Source of the DNA: Fimbriimonadia bacterium
GTDB lineage: Bacteria; Armatimonadota; Fimbriimonadia; Fimbriimonadales; GBS-DC
Direction of reading: 5' to 3'
Assembly (NCBI GenBank): GCA_026129765.1
Contig: JAHCHP010000008.1
Span: forward strand, 1-64,000
DNA length: 64,000 bases
Shown here one piece after another: positions 7,961 to 18,800 of this stretch. The notes beneath the pieces were generated by a model, which saw only the letters and a program-made list of their open reading frames with translations, searched no databases and was not told the DNA's origin. Position 1 is the stretch's first letter, and every line of letters starts with the position of its first letter. Made by a program: the position numbers and the translations under genes.

Positions 7961-10750
7961 TTAGCGCGTTACGACGACCGGACGCACGGAGCGAGCGCGC
8001 TCGCCGCCGGATGACGTTGCCGTGATCTCCACAATGTAGGAGCCTGCAGGCACGGATCGCCCTTCATTGTCGCGCAGCGACCAATTGAGCGTGTTGGCTC
8101 CGCGGGTGGCGGCGCGTCCGCGCTCCAGGCTGGCGATCTGGCGACCGCTGGTCCCCAGCACGCGCACCTCCGTGGTAGCATCTGCCGACAGCGAATAAGA
8201 GATGGAGACGCTGTTGACGCCTCGTCCCGCGCTGCCGACATTGACATTGGTGATCAATGGCGCGCCTCGAGACTGTCGCTCAGCCACGATTTTGAACCGG
8301 TGAGTCCCTGTCGATTCGAATCGATACTCGGAAGCGTTCCGCAGGTTGATGGTCTTCAACGTTCCCAGGTCCGTCAGCCGCAGAGCGATCTCTTTCGGCA
8401 CTTCGCGCAAGTTGGGCCATTGCAGTCGCACATCCTCGCCCGGACGCGCAGAGACCTGCACCTCATATTCCCATCGATTGCCCGATGCCTGTCGGATATC
8501 TTGCATCAATGCCTTGTTGTTCTTATTCACGCTGAGACGCGCCACATCGAACACCGGCACCGGAGGCTCTTCCACATCCTGCGACGATTTCCCTTCGTTC
8601 ACATTGGGACTAATCCCAATGAAGTTCTGGGTGTCATCGTTGCTGGAAGCGCGAGCGACGACTTGCAGTTTCCAGTTATTGGCGGTCGGGGGCGCGCTTC
8701 GGCTTCGGCTCGCGCCGCCCGGCGAAATGCCGCCCGCTCCCGAACCGGGAATGAAGACCGGCGGGAAGATGAACTGCACATCCCGGTTGGCTTTGATCCA
8801 ATAGCCGCGATGAGGCTGGATATAGGTCGCGGGATCAGAGGTGAATTTATACTCCTGATCGTACTCATCCCAGTAGTAGACCACCCCGCGAATCGCGCCC
8901 GAATCGCGCGCCTCAAAGAAGTTCAGGCTGCGGCTTGGGTCTTGAGAATCCACTAAGACCACGTTCCCCAACGGCAGCGCGTAAGGATAGGGGTTCCCGA
9001 TTTGGTTCCAGCCCTCAAAGATTTTGATGGCGAAACTATCTGAGAACACGCCCGGCACAAAGCTGACGCCTTGATAGGTGGTATCGACAGCGGTGTCGTT
9101 CGGCAGATAGAGCCAGAAACCAGCCCCCGGCTTCACGGTATCGACCGTCTCATAGATTTCCCTATCGGGGTTCCAGCGCTTCGCGAGGAAACTGTCTGGC
9201 GGCAGATTCAGAGTCGGCTGCAGGGATTGATTCGATTGGAATGGCACCGAAGTCAACTGGAATCCTTGTCTAATCGTTCGATGGGAGGTCGCTGCGACCA
9301 AAATCGTCCTCGTAACGGTTCTGGGAGGCGCAGGCGGCGCTTGCACAGAGACTTTGATCTGCGCTGGTCCGGCGATTTCAGGATTTGCCTGTACCCTCCA
9401 TTGTACGGTGGCGGTTTGGTTTGGACGAAGCGTGGCGATGGTTTGCTGCCTTTGCCCGCTCACCAATGTGAGGCGATCATCCAACGAGATATCAAGCACC
9501 ACGTTTTTCAAATCGACCTCTTTGTTGACATCATAGTAGAGGTTGGAGACATCCGCCGTTACTTGGAAAACTCCCGGCGTGCCTTGCTGAATCGTGGACA
9601 GTTCGCTGGGATTTGCAGGGTTCACATCCAGCACCGGCAGGGTCTCCACGCCCAACGCAATCGGTCGCTGAATGTTCGCATCGACGGTCGTGATGGTCAC
9701 ATAAAAAGTATAGGTGAACTCTTGCTGGGGACCGAGCGAGCGGGTTGGCTCGCCGCCTGTATTCAGCGAGTTGCCAGTCTGCTGAACATCGAAGAAAGCC
9801 AGCATCGACGCGTTGCCCAAGTCGGTATCAGGAATAATCACATAATCCCATATGTTGCCTGGATCGGTGCCGTTCGCCATTGCGAAGCCCCAATTTGTCA
9901 CCACGATCTTGTCTGCCTCTGAGGCATCCTCAAAACCGGTGATCTTCTTGATGATATAGCGGCTGGAGCCAACTAAATCTTGGCGCGTGTTGTAGAATTC
10001 AATCGCGTTCGGCAATCGATCCCGCCCGACAAACACCTCATCCGTTCGGATGGGTCGTCGTCCAGGAAGATAGACATAGTTAGGACCTACGCCCACACCG
10101 CCGGATTCCACATCGCTCGCCATTCGCATTCCAACGGTCGCGGTCTGCTGCCCGATGTTCTTCAGCTTCAGCGTGATTTTGGCTATCGATTGGCGCAATT
10201 CAATGCGAAGTTCCGTCTCCAACTGCTCATAATTCAAGATTCGGGCGCAGTAGCTGCCGCTCTCGCCCCGCCAAGCCTGGCTGAAGGTCAGGTTGCCTTG
10301 TCCTTCCGCGCCGCGCCCCCAAACGAAGGTGCTGGTCTCATCACCGCGCCGCACGCGCATCGTGAGATACATGCCGCCCGGAAACGCGCCGAAACCAGCG
10401 CCCTGGTTCGGGAAGTCGCTGTGCCCAGAGGTCCAGGGCATACCGGTATCGTTCAACAGCGAGGAGCCAGAGGAGGTGCCTAATTGGATGGAGCCAGCGG
10501 CATCCAATGTTACACAGGCAGCGCTGGCTAAGGGGAAGCATCCGGTTGACCAGTTTGCTGTCCCTGCCACACCAATCATTCCAGATAAAACGCCATTGGT
10601 TGTGCTGACCTGGAAATAGTCGTCGCTCAAAAATACAGCGCCATCTTCAGGACACACACAAGTGGGCGTGTATCCCTGAACATATCCAGCGGTCAGCAAC
10701 GCTAACGAAGCCCCCAAACTCAGACACCACTTTTTCATACTACTTGTCAT
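7961..10750 (-). CDS. Large exported protein with shared GWNxIGNP/FlgD-like C-terminal module
   Basis: 929 residues from ATG 10750; GAGGAGGAAGAGA immediately upstream decides this start over 10765. The signal peptide is MTSSMKKWCLSLGASLALLTAGYVQG. The N-terminal about 400 residues contain a Cys-rich start (CVCPEDG) and beta-rich sequence with no family I recognise, then an Ig/CARDB-like stretch. From about residue 485 to the end it carries the module shared with the proteins at 10766 and 15812: QGFQLTSVPF, GWNQIGNPYPY (about 576), RGYWIKA, FIGISPNVNEGKSS with D-EEPP, LQWPNL, and a final FlgD-type Ig fold (NTLNWSLRDNEGRSVPAGSY) ending VRPVVVTR. It starts 15 nt after the subtilase stop, so they are one transcript. 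The function is unknown; it is likely surface-exposed or secreted. Confidence 0.75.
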   Translation of the reverse strand: MTSSMKKWCLSLGASLALLTAGYVQGYTPTCVCPEDGAVFLSDDYFQVSTTNGVLSGMIGVAGTANWSTGCFPLASAACVTLDAAGSIQLGTSSGSSLLNDTGMPWTSGHSDFPNQGAGFGAFPGGMYLTMRVRRGDETSTFVWGRGAEGQGNLTFSQAWRGESGSYCARILNYEQLETELRIELRQSIAKITLKLKNIGQQTATVGMRMASDVESGGVGVGPNYVYLPGRRPIRTDEVFVGRDRLPNAIEFYNTRQDLVGSSRYIIKKITGFEDASEADKIVVTNWGFAMANGTDPGNIWDYVIIPDTDLGNASMLAFFDVQQTGNSLNTGGEPTRSLGPQQEFTYTFYVTITTVDANIQRPIALGVETLPVLDVNPANPSELSTIQQGTPGVFQVTADVSNLYYDVNKEVDLKNVVLDISLDDRLTLVSGQRQQTIATLRPNQTATVQWRVQANPEIAGPAQIKVSVQAPPAPPRTVTRTILVAATSHRTIRQGFQLTSVPFQSNQSLQPTLNLPPDSFLAKRWNPDREIYETVDTVKPGAGFWLYLPNDTAVDTTYQGVSFVPGVFSDSFAIKIFEGWNQIGNPYPYALPLGNVVLVDSQDPSRSLNFFEARDSGAIRGVVYYWDEYDQEYKFTSDPATYIQPHRGYWIKANRDVQFIFPPVFIPGSGAGGISPGGASRSRSAPPTANNWKLQVVARASSNDDTQNFIGISPNVNEGKSSQDVEEPPVPVFDVARLSVNKNNKALMQDIRQASGNRWEYEVQVSARPGEDVRLQWPNLREVPKEIALRLTDLGTLKTINLRNASEYRFESTGTHRFKIVAERQSRGAPLITNVNVGSAGRGVNSVSISYSLSADATTEVRVLGTSGRQIASLERGRAATRGANTLNWSLRDNEGRSVPAGSYIVEITATSSGGERARSVRPVVVTR

Positions 10751-10765
10751 TCTCTTCCTCCTCAA

Positions 10766-13732
10766 TTATCGAGTCAACACCAACGGTCGAACGACACGCG
10801 CAATGGCGCCGTCTTCGGTTGTGGCAGTGATTTGCACATTGTAAGTCCCCGCAGGTAATGCGACGCCTTCATCGGTTCGACCGTTCCAGGTCACGGAATT
10901 GACGCCTGCCGACCGCGTCGCGTTACTGAGGCGAGCCAGCGGTTTGCCGGACGCGCTCATGATTTGCACCTGCACATTCGCTTGATCGGTCAGTCCATAG
11001 CGGATCGTGTGCGCATTGCCGCGTGTGGAGACAACATCCACATTGGTCAGACGCAGTTGATTTCGGTTGGCGGGCTGCGCTTCTACCACGAATTGACGCG
11101 ATGTACCATTGCCTGCCCGGAAGGTGTACGCGCTCTGCTTGTTCATAGAGACGCGCGCGCCGGTCAGTGTATCGACCAACGTCAGGCGCATACCCGCAGG
11201 CGTTTTCAGTTCCTGGCTCCATTGCAAGGTCATTTCGGCGTCGTTCTGGTCGGTTGTGACTTCCAAGTTCCATTTCTGGGCTCGGCGGTCCGATTTTCGC
11301 AAGTCTTGAGCCAACGCGCTTCTGCCCTCGTTTGCCATAATTCGCAGGTTCACAAAATTCTGCAGATAGGGCGGTTTCTCCACATCTTCACGGCTGACGC
11401 GGTCTTCTGCCGACCGGCTGACGCCAATAAAGTTGTTGGAATCTTCCAGATTGCCGCTGCGCACGGTCAGCCTCATCATCCAACCATCTTGCGCGCCGGG
11501 CGCAACGCGGCTGGTCTCCACCACTTTGGCAGAGCGATCGCGTGAACCCAAAGGCGGCACGATCAACATACAAGGTTTCAGCACGCGGATCCAGTGCGAT
11601 TGGAAAGGCAGCAACTGACCCAACGGCGCGGTGCGCCAGGTGTATTGCGCGCTCAGAGGCACGTACCGGAAAATCTGCGCCTTGATCGTTTCATCATCGA
11701 TGGCTTGAGCAATCGAAACGCGCTTTGTGATTCCGCCGAAGCCGGTCGTTTCTATTTCACAGGCAGCCCAGTCCACTGCGAACGGGAAGGGATTGCCGAT
11801 CATGTTCCATCCGGGCTGAAGCGGGATTATATAGGAAATATTGGTATCCAGCAGCGCGTCGCCCAAGATAAACGCTTCGCTGTCCGAATTCAAGAAATAG
11901 CCCAATCCGCGCGGAGGCGTATCCGTTGTGCCGCCCACAGGACGAACCCCGGTTCCAACAGGGCTGAAGCCTGCCTGCGGGTCTTTCGCGCCATTGCCAA
12001 AGTAACGGGCATAATAACCGCCCGCAGAGTTGCCTTCATCCACAATCCAGCGCGCCATCGCCACATTGACGCCGAACAGTTCTTCAGGCGTCTGGTTGAT
12101 GATGTAAGGCACAGAGAACATGGCTAAACCAGGATATTGGCGATAAGGCACCACCGAGACACTCGTTGAAGCGGTCGCTATTTTGCCCTCTTCATCACCA
12201 AGCGCAACCACAACAATTTGGTTGTCGCCTTGCACCAGTTGCAATTCCAGACCGTTCAAGGTCAAGATTCGGTTCGGCGCGCTAAAGGTGAGCAGGTTCT
12301 GCCATTGCTCGCGAGGCACTTCCTGATTGTTCACTGTGATCGTGATGTTGGCAGCGCTGTTGTCTTTCACGCGTCGGAAGACGGCGCGCAGCAACACAAC
12401 GCGGGTATCGGTCGTGGTTCCGCGCACAGGCTCGATAATCGAAGCGGAGACGCCCGCCGCGCCGCGTAAAGCCGCTTCGACATCCAACAGTCCATAGCCA
12501 AATTGTGGACCGGGAACAACCGACTGACCTAAGCGGTTGGCGCTGTCAATTAAAACCTGGTTGACTTGTCCTTTCGGCACGCCAATCGCGCGCAGAAGTC
12601 CTGCCGCTCCCGCCACGTGCGGCGAAGCGAAGGAGGTTCCTGAACTGGCTTCATACAACTGCTGGTTGCCTGCCATCAACACTTCTGTTGCTGAAGTGAA
12701 TCCGGTACCCGCTCCCCCCGGAGCCGTCATCTCGACTTTTCCAAAGTTAGAGTAGCCTGCTTTCGTGTTGTCGGGTCCTGTGGCGGAAATGGACAGCACG
12801 AAGGGATGGCAAGCCGGATAAGTCGGGAAGGTATTGATATCGATGTTGAAGTTTCCTGCCGATGCGATGCAGCTGACACCTCGGTCATGCAGGGTCTGCA
12901 GCAAATCGCGCTCTTGCGGGTCTAAGAAGAAACCGCCATAACTCATGTTAATGGAGTCCACAACATTCGAGTTATCCACCAGATGCTGGTAAGCGCGCAG
13001 CAATGCCGCACCATCCAAGTTCAGGTTGGGGTTTCTGCCGATTTTGCAGCCGATCACTTTCATGCCGCCAATATTTGGATCCTCAATCCAGCCACACATG
13101 CCTGCAATACCCAGGTTGTTATTCGCTCTCGCGATGATGATACTGGAGGTATTGGTTCCATGCGAGTACGCGCCTGCAGGCGGTAAAACGCTTTCATTCG
13201 GAGGATTGGTTGTGAAATCGCGCGTTAAATCGGTATCATATTGACCCACAACATCCTCATGATTCGTGTTGAAACTGTCATCGATAACGGCAACGCGAAT
13301 GGTGGGCGAATTCTTGATGATATCCCATGCTTGTGGCATTCGAATGTTGCGCAACGCCCACTGCTCGCTATAGCGCGTATCGTTCGGGTTATCGTGCAAC
13401 TGCGCCTGCCAGTGCGGGCGAATATACTTCACATTGGGGTTCTCTTTGAGGTTATTCACCGCCTCATTGACTTTCGCTTTCAACTCCTCAGCGGAGAGAC
13501 CCGTCTGGCGCAGCTTCAATAAATAGGTATCTGGCACGCCAATCGACTCTGAATCTGCGTTGACAGACTCAGCCATAGCTCTGACATCCTTCACTAAGAC
13601 GCCCGGTCGTGTGGTCAATAACATTTCTCCAGGCACAAACACAGGCTCGGGGCGGTTCTGTCCCCAAGCAGCGATTGCCATCAGGATGTAGACCCATCCT
13701 ATCCAAAAGATCAGCCTCATATTGCGGCGCAT
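10766..13732 (-). CDS. Subtilisin-family (S8) secreted protease with shared C-terminal module
   Basis: 988 residues. A signal peptide (MRLIFWIGWVYILMAIAAWG) is followed by an inhibitor-like propeptide (about 30-110) and an S8 catalytic domain with Asp151 (VAVIDDSFN), His191 (SHGTNTSS), oxyanion Asn294 (SAGN) and Ser367 (SGTSFASPHVAG). Residues about 435-520 form a beta-rich linker domain. From about 524 comes the common tail: MFSVPY, RGLGYFL, GWNMIGNPFPF (about 639), IVPP, FIGVSR, D-EKPP, and the FlgD-like domain NSVTWNGRTDEGVALPAGTY ending VRPLVLTR. It should be exported, and the tail suggests targeting to the same destination as its neighbours. GGAGGG lies upstream of ATG 13732. It could act as a processing protease for the block, but that is inference. 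Confidence 0.9.
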   Translation of the reverse strand: MRRNMRLIFWIGWVYILMAIAAWGQNRPEPVFVPGEMLLTTRPGVLVKDVRAMAESVNADSESIGVPDTYLLKLRQTGLSAEELKAKVNEAVNNLKENPNVKYIRPHWQAQLHDNPNDTRYSEQWALRNIRMPQAWDIIKNSPTIRVAVIDDSFNTNHEDVVGQYDTDLTRDFTTNPPNESVLPPAGAYSHGTNTSSIIIARANNNLGIAGMCGWIEDPNIGGMKVIGCKIGRNPNLNLDGAALLRAYQHLVDNSNVVDSINMSYGGFFLDPQERDLLQTLHDRGVSCIASAGNFNIDINTFPTYPACHPFVLSISATGPDNTKAGYSNFGKVEMTAPGGAGTGFTSATEVLMAGNQQLYEASSGTSFASPHVAGAAGLLRAIGVPKGQVNQVLIDSANRLGQSVVPGPQFGYGLLDVEAALRGAAGVSASIIEPVRGTTTDTRVVLLRAVFRRVKDNSAANITITVNNQEVPREQWQNLLTFSAPNRILTLNGLELQLVQGDNQIVVVALGDEEGKIATASTSVSVVPYRQYPGLAMFSVPYIINQTPEELFGVNVAMARWIVDEGNSAGGYYARYFGNGAKDPQAGFSPVGTGVRPVGGTTDTPPRGLGYFLNSDSEAFILGDALLDTNISYIIPLQPGWNMIGNPFPFAVDWAACEIETTGFGGITKRVSIAQAIDDETIKAQIFRYVPLSAQYTWRTAPLGQLLPFQSHWIRVLKPCMLIVPPLGSRDRSAKVVETSRVAPGAQDGWMMRLTVRSGNLEDSNNFIGVSRSAEDRVSREDVEKPPYLQNFVNLRIMANEGRSALAQDLRKSDRRAQKWNLEVTTDQNDAEMTLQWSQELKTPAGMRLTLVDTLTGARVSMNKQSAYTFRAGNGTSRQFVVEAQPANRNQLRLTNVDVVSTRGNAHTIRYGLTDQANVQVQIMSASGKPLARLSNATRSAGVNSVTWNGRTDEGVALPAGTYNVQITATTEDGAIARVVRPLVLTR

Positions 13733-13825
13733 GATGAATTCCCTCCAGTCTTTAATACTTGCATGTCGCTTAATTTTCCGAATAAGAGCGATAAATGATT
13801 CTGCCAGTTTAGACGCCTGACAGGT

Positions 13826-13867
13826 TGACAGGTTTCTGGGAAGATTCTACCCCCCAGAGACCTGTCA
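13826..13867 (-). terminator. Hairpin after the CsgG-like gene
   Basis: A 15-bp stem with one mismatch (TGACAGGTTTCTGGG paired with CCCAGAGACCTGTCA) lies 24 nt past the stop at 13891. It ends in no T run. Confidence 0.55.
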
Positions 13868-13890
13868 TGATGCAGTGCCTGACCCGAATA

Positions 13891-15645
13891 TTAGGGATTC
13901 GGCGGTTGTTCCGGTGTCTTGAACTCGTTTGTCCGGCTCCAGACATACCGCTGTCCTGCAGACATCGCAGGTCCAGGTGTGTCGTTCATATTGCGTCCAC
14001 CCACTCGCCAATAGACGGTAGTGCTCACATTGGTGGGCAGATTTAACGCGGTCTGCACGTTAACCTTGTTGGTGCTTGCCAATCCGCCTGCCTGATCGGT
14101 CGTGATAATTTCGCCCGATGTGAAGACATTGTTGACAAAGCGCGGATCGGTGGAAGCTTGAACACGATAAGCGTTCGCTCCCGCTGATATTACCCAAGAG
14201 AACTGCACGCTGCGCGGATCCACGTCCTCGCTGCGCTGGGGCGGATTGTTCAACGTTACGGGCGGAATAGGGGTCGCTTGTCCAGAGAACACGCGGTCAG
14301 ACAACCGGAATACATTCTCCGACTCGCCTTGACCACTCTCGATACGCTCTTTGTAGACCAATGCGACCTGATAGACATAAGAAACGCCCGCGCCCACAGC
14401 CGTTCCGGTTCCATCGGTCAAGTTCGGGTCGCCGGGTTCTGCCCGGTCTGGGCTGGCATATTGGAACGTTCGATCTTGGTTGGTGTCAACAAAGAAGTTC
14501 TGGTTGCCCGGAACCACGCCAATCGGGATTAGGTTGCCGTTGCCATCGATATTGGTCTGGTCGGAACGATAGATCAACCACTGGAACTTCGAGTCGTTAT
14601 CTTTCGCGAAGAGCGTTGTTTTCCAAGAAACGCGCACTGCCGGGTTGAAGTTGCCGTCAGCAGTCGGCTCTGCGGTTACGTCCTGAAGAGGCGTATTGCC
14701 GCCCGATGCCGATTTCGCGATTCCAAACACAATAAACGCCACTAACGCCAGCGGAACCAATGAACGCAGCACATTGTTCTTGCCCGATTTGGGTTTGGGG
14801 GTGCTGGTCACGATTTTCCCGCCGCCGGTCACTTTCACGTCCGGCACGGCATAGACGGCGCGCACGCGGTCTTCTGGCTGGATGCCCCGAGTCTGCTCGA
14901 TAATGATGCCCGATGCGTCGTTGTCGCCCACATCCGTCACGCGGATACGACCGACTTGCTCGCCCCGGCGAATCACGATCATCTCCATGCCTTCCTTGAT
15001 ACCGCCGCGTAAGCCGCGATTCAACACCACTTCGCGCGCGGCGCGGGTATTGAGAACGGTGGCTTCAGGAATGGAATAGACATTGATGGTGCGAACTGCT
15101 TCAAAAGCCGCGTTCTTCACCGCTTCAATCACTAAGGTGTCATCGTCGCCGCTGTAGCCAGGACGGGGATTGCTCTTGCCCGTCGCCGCTGCGCCGCTGA
15201 CCGGCTCGCCGGATGCGCTATCGACCACACGCACCGACAAAGCCAAATTGGCTTGTTTCGGGCTGCCGTCAAACGTCACCACTTTCACCGATCCCGCAAA
15301 GATCGATTGCACCTGCAGGGCTTGCGCCAAACGCAGGTAGCCGACCTTATCCAGAGGCGCGACCAAGTCCAGTTCTTTTAACTGCTGATCCACCTCATTG
15401 CGCGACAGCACCTCGTACCTGCCCGATTTCGATAATTCGCTGGCGATTGAGTCGCTGGCTGCGCGCGCAAGCGCGTTCCCACCGTAGCCGCTTTCATTCT
15501 GAAAATCCAGAACCGCTACGCGCGGTAACTCTAAGCTTTGCGCATGCGCCGCGCTGAATGGATAAAGCAGAGGCGTTAAAACTGTGCAAACCGCCGCCGC
15601 CATACTCCATCTGCGCACCCAATTCGCTTTCCTCCATGTTTTCAC
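13891..15645 (-). CDS. CsgG-like export protein with mid-protein TM helix and fibronectin-like C-terminus
   Basis: 584 residues from GTG 15645 with AGGAGGAGC upstream. The signal peptide ends near SAAHAQS (residue about 36). Residues about 40-180 match the CsgG/curli-assembly fold: RVAVLDFQNESGYGG, DSIASELSKSGRYEVLSRNEVDQQL, QSIFAGSVKVVTFDG, LSVRVVDSASGEPV. Residues about 195-275 resemble an FlgT/GW-like SH3 barrel (GIKEGMEMIVIRRGEQVGRI). A transmembrane helix follows (SLVPLALVAFIVFGIAKSA), then two fibronectin-III-like domains (VRVSWKTTLF, VQFSWVISAGANAYRVQ). CsgG proteins form outer-membrane secretion pores; the mid-protein membrane helix and FN3 tail are unusual. It lies between tail-bearing exported proteins, so a role in their export or assembly is plausible but unproven. 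Confidence 0.7.
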   Translation of the reverse strand: MKTWRKANWVRRWSMAAAVCTVLTPLLYPFSAAHAQSLELPRVAVLDFQNESGYGGNALARAASDSIASELSKSGRYEVLSRNEVDQQLKELDLVAPLDKVGYLRLAQALQVQSIFAGSVKVVTFDGSPKQANLALSVRVVDSASGEPVSGAAATGKSNPRPGYSGDDDTLVIEAVKNAAFEAVRTINVYSIPEATVLNTRAAREVVLNRGLRGGIKEGMEMIVIRRGEQVGRIRVTDVGDNDASGIIIEQTRGIQPEDRVRAVYAVPDVKVTGGGKIVTSTPKPKSGKNNVLRSLVPLALVAFIVFGIAKSASGGNTPLQDVTAEPTADGNFNPAVRVSWKTTLFAKDNDSKFQWLIYRSDQTNIDGNGNLIPIGVVPGNQNFFVDTNQDRTFQYASPDRAEPGDPNLTDGTGTAVGAGVSYVYQVALVYKERIESGQGESENVFRLSDRVFSGQATPIPPVTLNNPPQRSEDVDPRSVQFSWVISAGANAYRVQASTDPRFVNNVFTSGEIITTDQAGGLASTNKVNVQTALNLPTNVSTTVYWRVGGRNMNDTPGPAMSAGQRYVWSRTNEFKTPEQPPNP

Positions 15646-15748
15646 TCTGTTCGCTCCTCCTTCGGATATAGCTGTTCTCTTTTATTTTTTCTTTTCGTGA
15701 GGCTCCAAGCCCCCTCCTAAGAATCTGTTTTTACATTTTCAGAGTTGG

Positions 15749-15774
15749 AAGGAGCCGGGATTAACCGGCTCCTT
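15749..15774 (-). terminator. Perfect hairpin after the 15812-21253 gene
   Basis: A 10-bp perfect stem AAGGAGCCGG/CCGGCTCCTT with a 6-nt loop lies 38 nt past the stop codon. The plus strand, not the transcribed minus strand, carries the T run, so termination on the minus strand would again be U-poor. Confidence 0.55.
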
Positions 15775-15811
15775 TTTACTCTTTCGGCTTCATGCGACTT
15801 TTTCCTGTTAA

Positions 15812-18800
15812 TTATCGCGTCAGTGTGACGGGCGTTGTTACACGCGCCACCTGTCCGTCAGGGCTGGTCGCCTTGATCTCCAGCAGGTACTGTCCAGGCG
15901 GCATGGTGATGCCGTTCTGGTCGCGTCCATCCCAATTGACTTGCTGAACGCCTGCGCTTCGGCTGAGCTGGGTAGACACGCTGCGCACTTTGCGCCCGTT
16001 CGCCAACACATTCACCTCGATTTGCGCATCGCGCGTCAATGAGAAGGCAACCGTATGATTGTTGCCCGTGCTGCGCCCGCCGCTGGTCTGCAGGTTCGTG
16101 ATCCTCAGCAGTCCGCCGCTGGAAGCCATCTCGATTCGGAACCGGCTGACTCCGCTTTGCGTGTTGCGGAAGGTATAGGAACCTGTCGTTCGCAGATAGC
16201 GTCGCTCGTTGGTTTGCAGGTCTACCAGCACCGGATTGACCGAGCGAGGCAGTCGCTGAATGTCGGGCCATCGAAGCGTGATTTCGCGGTTCGGGGTTCG
16301 GGTTTCCACCACGAAGTCCCAACCCGACGAACGCCCTGCCGGGCGCATATCCACGCCGTACTGTCCGCTGTGCGCGCCCCAATCGGCTCGAGGCATGCTG
16401 ACATACAGATAATCATCGCCCACTGGAGGCGGCTTCAACAGGTCATGCTCCGTATCGAAGCCTTCGGTCGCGGCTCGAGAAACGCCCACATAGACACGAT
16501 CCGCTAAGTCGCCAGACTGCGCCACGAGGGAGAGGTTCCACTGACCGTTCTTCGGCTCTGCCACAGAGCGGGTGATCGCGGCGCGAGAACGCGCGCTGGG
16601 CGGCACAATCAAGGTTGTCGCCTGGTAAGCGTAGACCCAATAGCCGCGCCAAGGATCCATTTCCGATTTCACTTCATACTGACCGAACGTGTAAGCCCAG
16701 AGGCTGTTCGCGATGATGCCCTTGCCCACAGCGGACGAGTTGGAAATCGCCTGCCCATTGGCGGGGTCAATCACCATCGTTTGCTGCCAGAAGAGGCTGA
16801 AGAGGAACGGATCGCCGATCAAATTCCAGCCTTGCTGCAGGGGAATCTCGAAGTTCTGGTCCGTCGGCGCAGCGGTGCCTTCTTCAAGCAGAGCGCGATT
16901 CTTGCTGGAGGTCAGGAAGTATCCGCGTCCCAGCGTGAACCGGTCGGCAGGCGCGTTCGGATAGAACTGGTAAAGCCCTTGGTTCGTGATCCAGGTGAAG
17001 AACCGGAAGTCCGTCGGGTTCAGTTCGTTGGACGGAATGTTCAGCAGCTCCGCCATGGTCTTCGTATAGGTATAAGGCGCGGAGACCAGCGTTGTGCCTT
17101 GCACAAAGGTGCGCAGAGGCTCAGACAGGAAGTTGCTGAGGGTTTCCGTTTCGCTTGGGTCAATCGTTACGGTGTAGCCCGCGGTCGGGGTAATCGTCGT
17201 TCCCGATTTGGCGGCGGTCACGGTATAGGTTCCCACCGGCACATTGGCAAAGGTATAGCTGCCGTTTGAATCGGTTTGAACCGTCGCTTGCGTTTGATTA
17301 TTGAAAATCAAGCTGACTGTCACGCCGGGTTCGGGCTGCGAGTCGATTTTGCGCACCACGCGCCCCGTGATGGTTCCGGGCGGCAGTTTCGCCAGTTCGA
17401 AGTTTTGGGTCACTTCCTCATCCGAGATAATCACCACCGAAGCCGACCCTGTGGCATAGCCAGGGGACGCCGCTGTCACGGTATAGGTTCCCGCAGGCGC
17501 GCTCAGGCTGTATTCGCCCGAAGCGTCGGTGGAAGCCGTGCCAATCACATTCGTGCCAGACAACACGGTAACTTGCGCATTGACCAGCGCGCTGTTGTTC
17601 TCCACATCAGAAACGCGCCCTTTGAGGGTTCCCGGCACAGGCGCCAGCACAAAGTCCTCCAGCGCAACGGTCTGTCCTGAAGCTACTTGCACATTTCGGA
17701 ACACGCCGTCCGGTGTTGGTTGAACGGGCGGGAGCGTGTAGCCGCCCTGAGACACCGTTGTTACCGTCACCGACCAATCGCCTACCGGCACACGAGGCAG
17801 CAGGTAGGTCCCATCGGGATCGCTCAGAATTTCAACCGTGAGGGTGGGATCATCCTGGTTCGTTGCTTGCACCAATGCCGCGCGTACAGGCTGGTTATTG
17901 ATATCCATCACTTTACCAGTAATCTGTCCCGGAGGCGTTTTCAACATCACTAAGTTAATGATGTTGACGCCGCCCACTACGACTACAAACTCTTCGTGTT
18001 GGGTCACAAAGCCAGGTCGCTCTGCGCTGACCAAGTACGCGCCCGGTTCCAATCCCGCAATCCGGTAGAAGCCAGAAGAATCGGTAATCGCATAGCCTAC
18101 CTCAACACCCGCTACGCTGGCGGGAGCTAGACCTGTAATGGTCACAAAGGCTCGCTCCAACGGTTGATAGGTGCGCGTATCAGGGTCATAGGCTTGCACA
18201 TTGCCTTGAACTACGCCGGTGGTCATCCATGCGAAGGCGTTGTGAAGTATCTTGTTGCGATAGGAGCGCGCCCACAAGAAGCCAGGGATGCCCGTATCGT
18301 TATAATGGGTGTTGACGCCTTCCATTCCGAACGAGAAGAAAGCGACTCGAGACCGGTTGGTCGCATTCGCGTAATAGAAGCCTGCCCGGTCAGAAGTGCC
18401 AGGTCCGGCTCCACGCGCATTGTAACGGTAAGGCGCGCGGTCGGTTGGGTCTACGGTCACCGTATCAGGCCACAGCTGGTTCCATGCCGCATCCGAATAG
18501 GTTGGGGTGGTCGCTGTTGTGCCGGGCGGGAAGACGCGGGCAAATGTGAGTAAGTTGCCAGCGGAATCCAGTTGAACCGCATGCGGATGCGCCAAACGGA
18601 AATCGGCAGGCTCGTCGCGAACAAACGCGCCGCCCTCTAATCGCACCCAGATACCAAGACCTGCCGGGTTATTCGCGATCGGGTTCGGGTCTTCGCCTGC
18701 TGGCGGAGCCACCGCTGTGAGTTGGTGCCGGTTCCCCAGATAAGGACCGATAATCACGTCGTCTGAGGCATCGCTGTCAAAGGTAACACGCAATGCCTGG

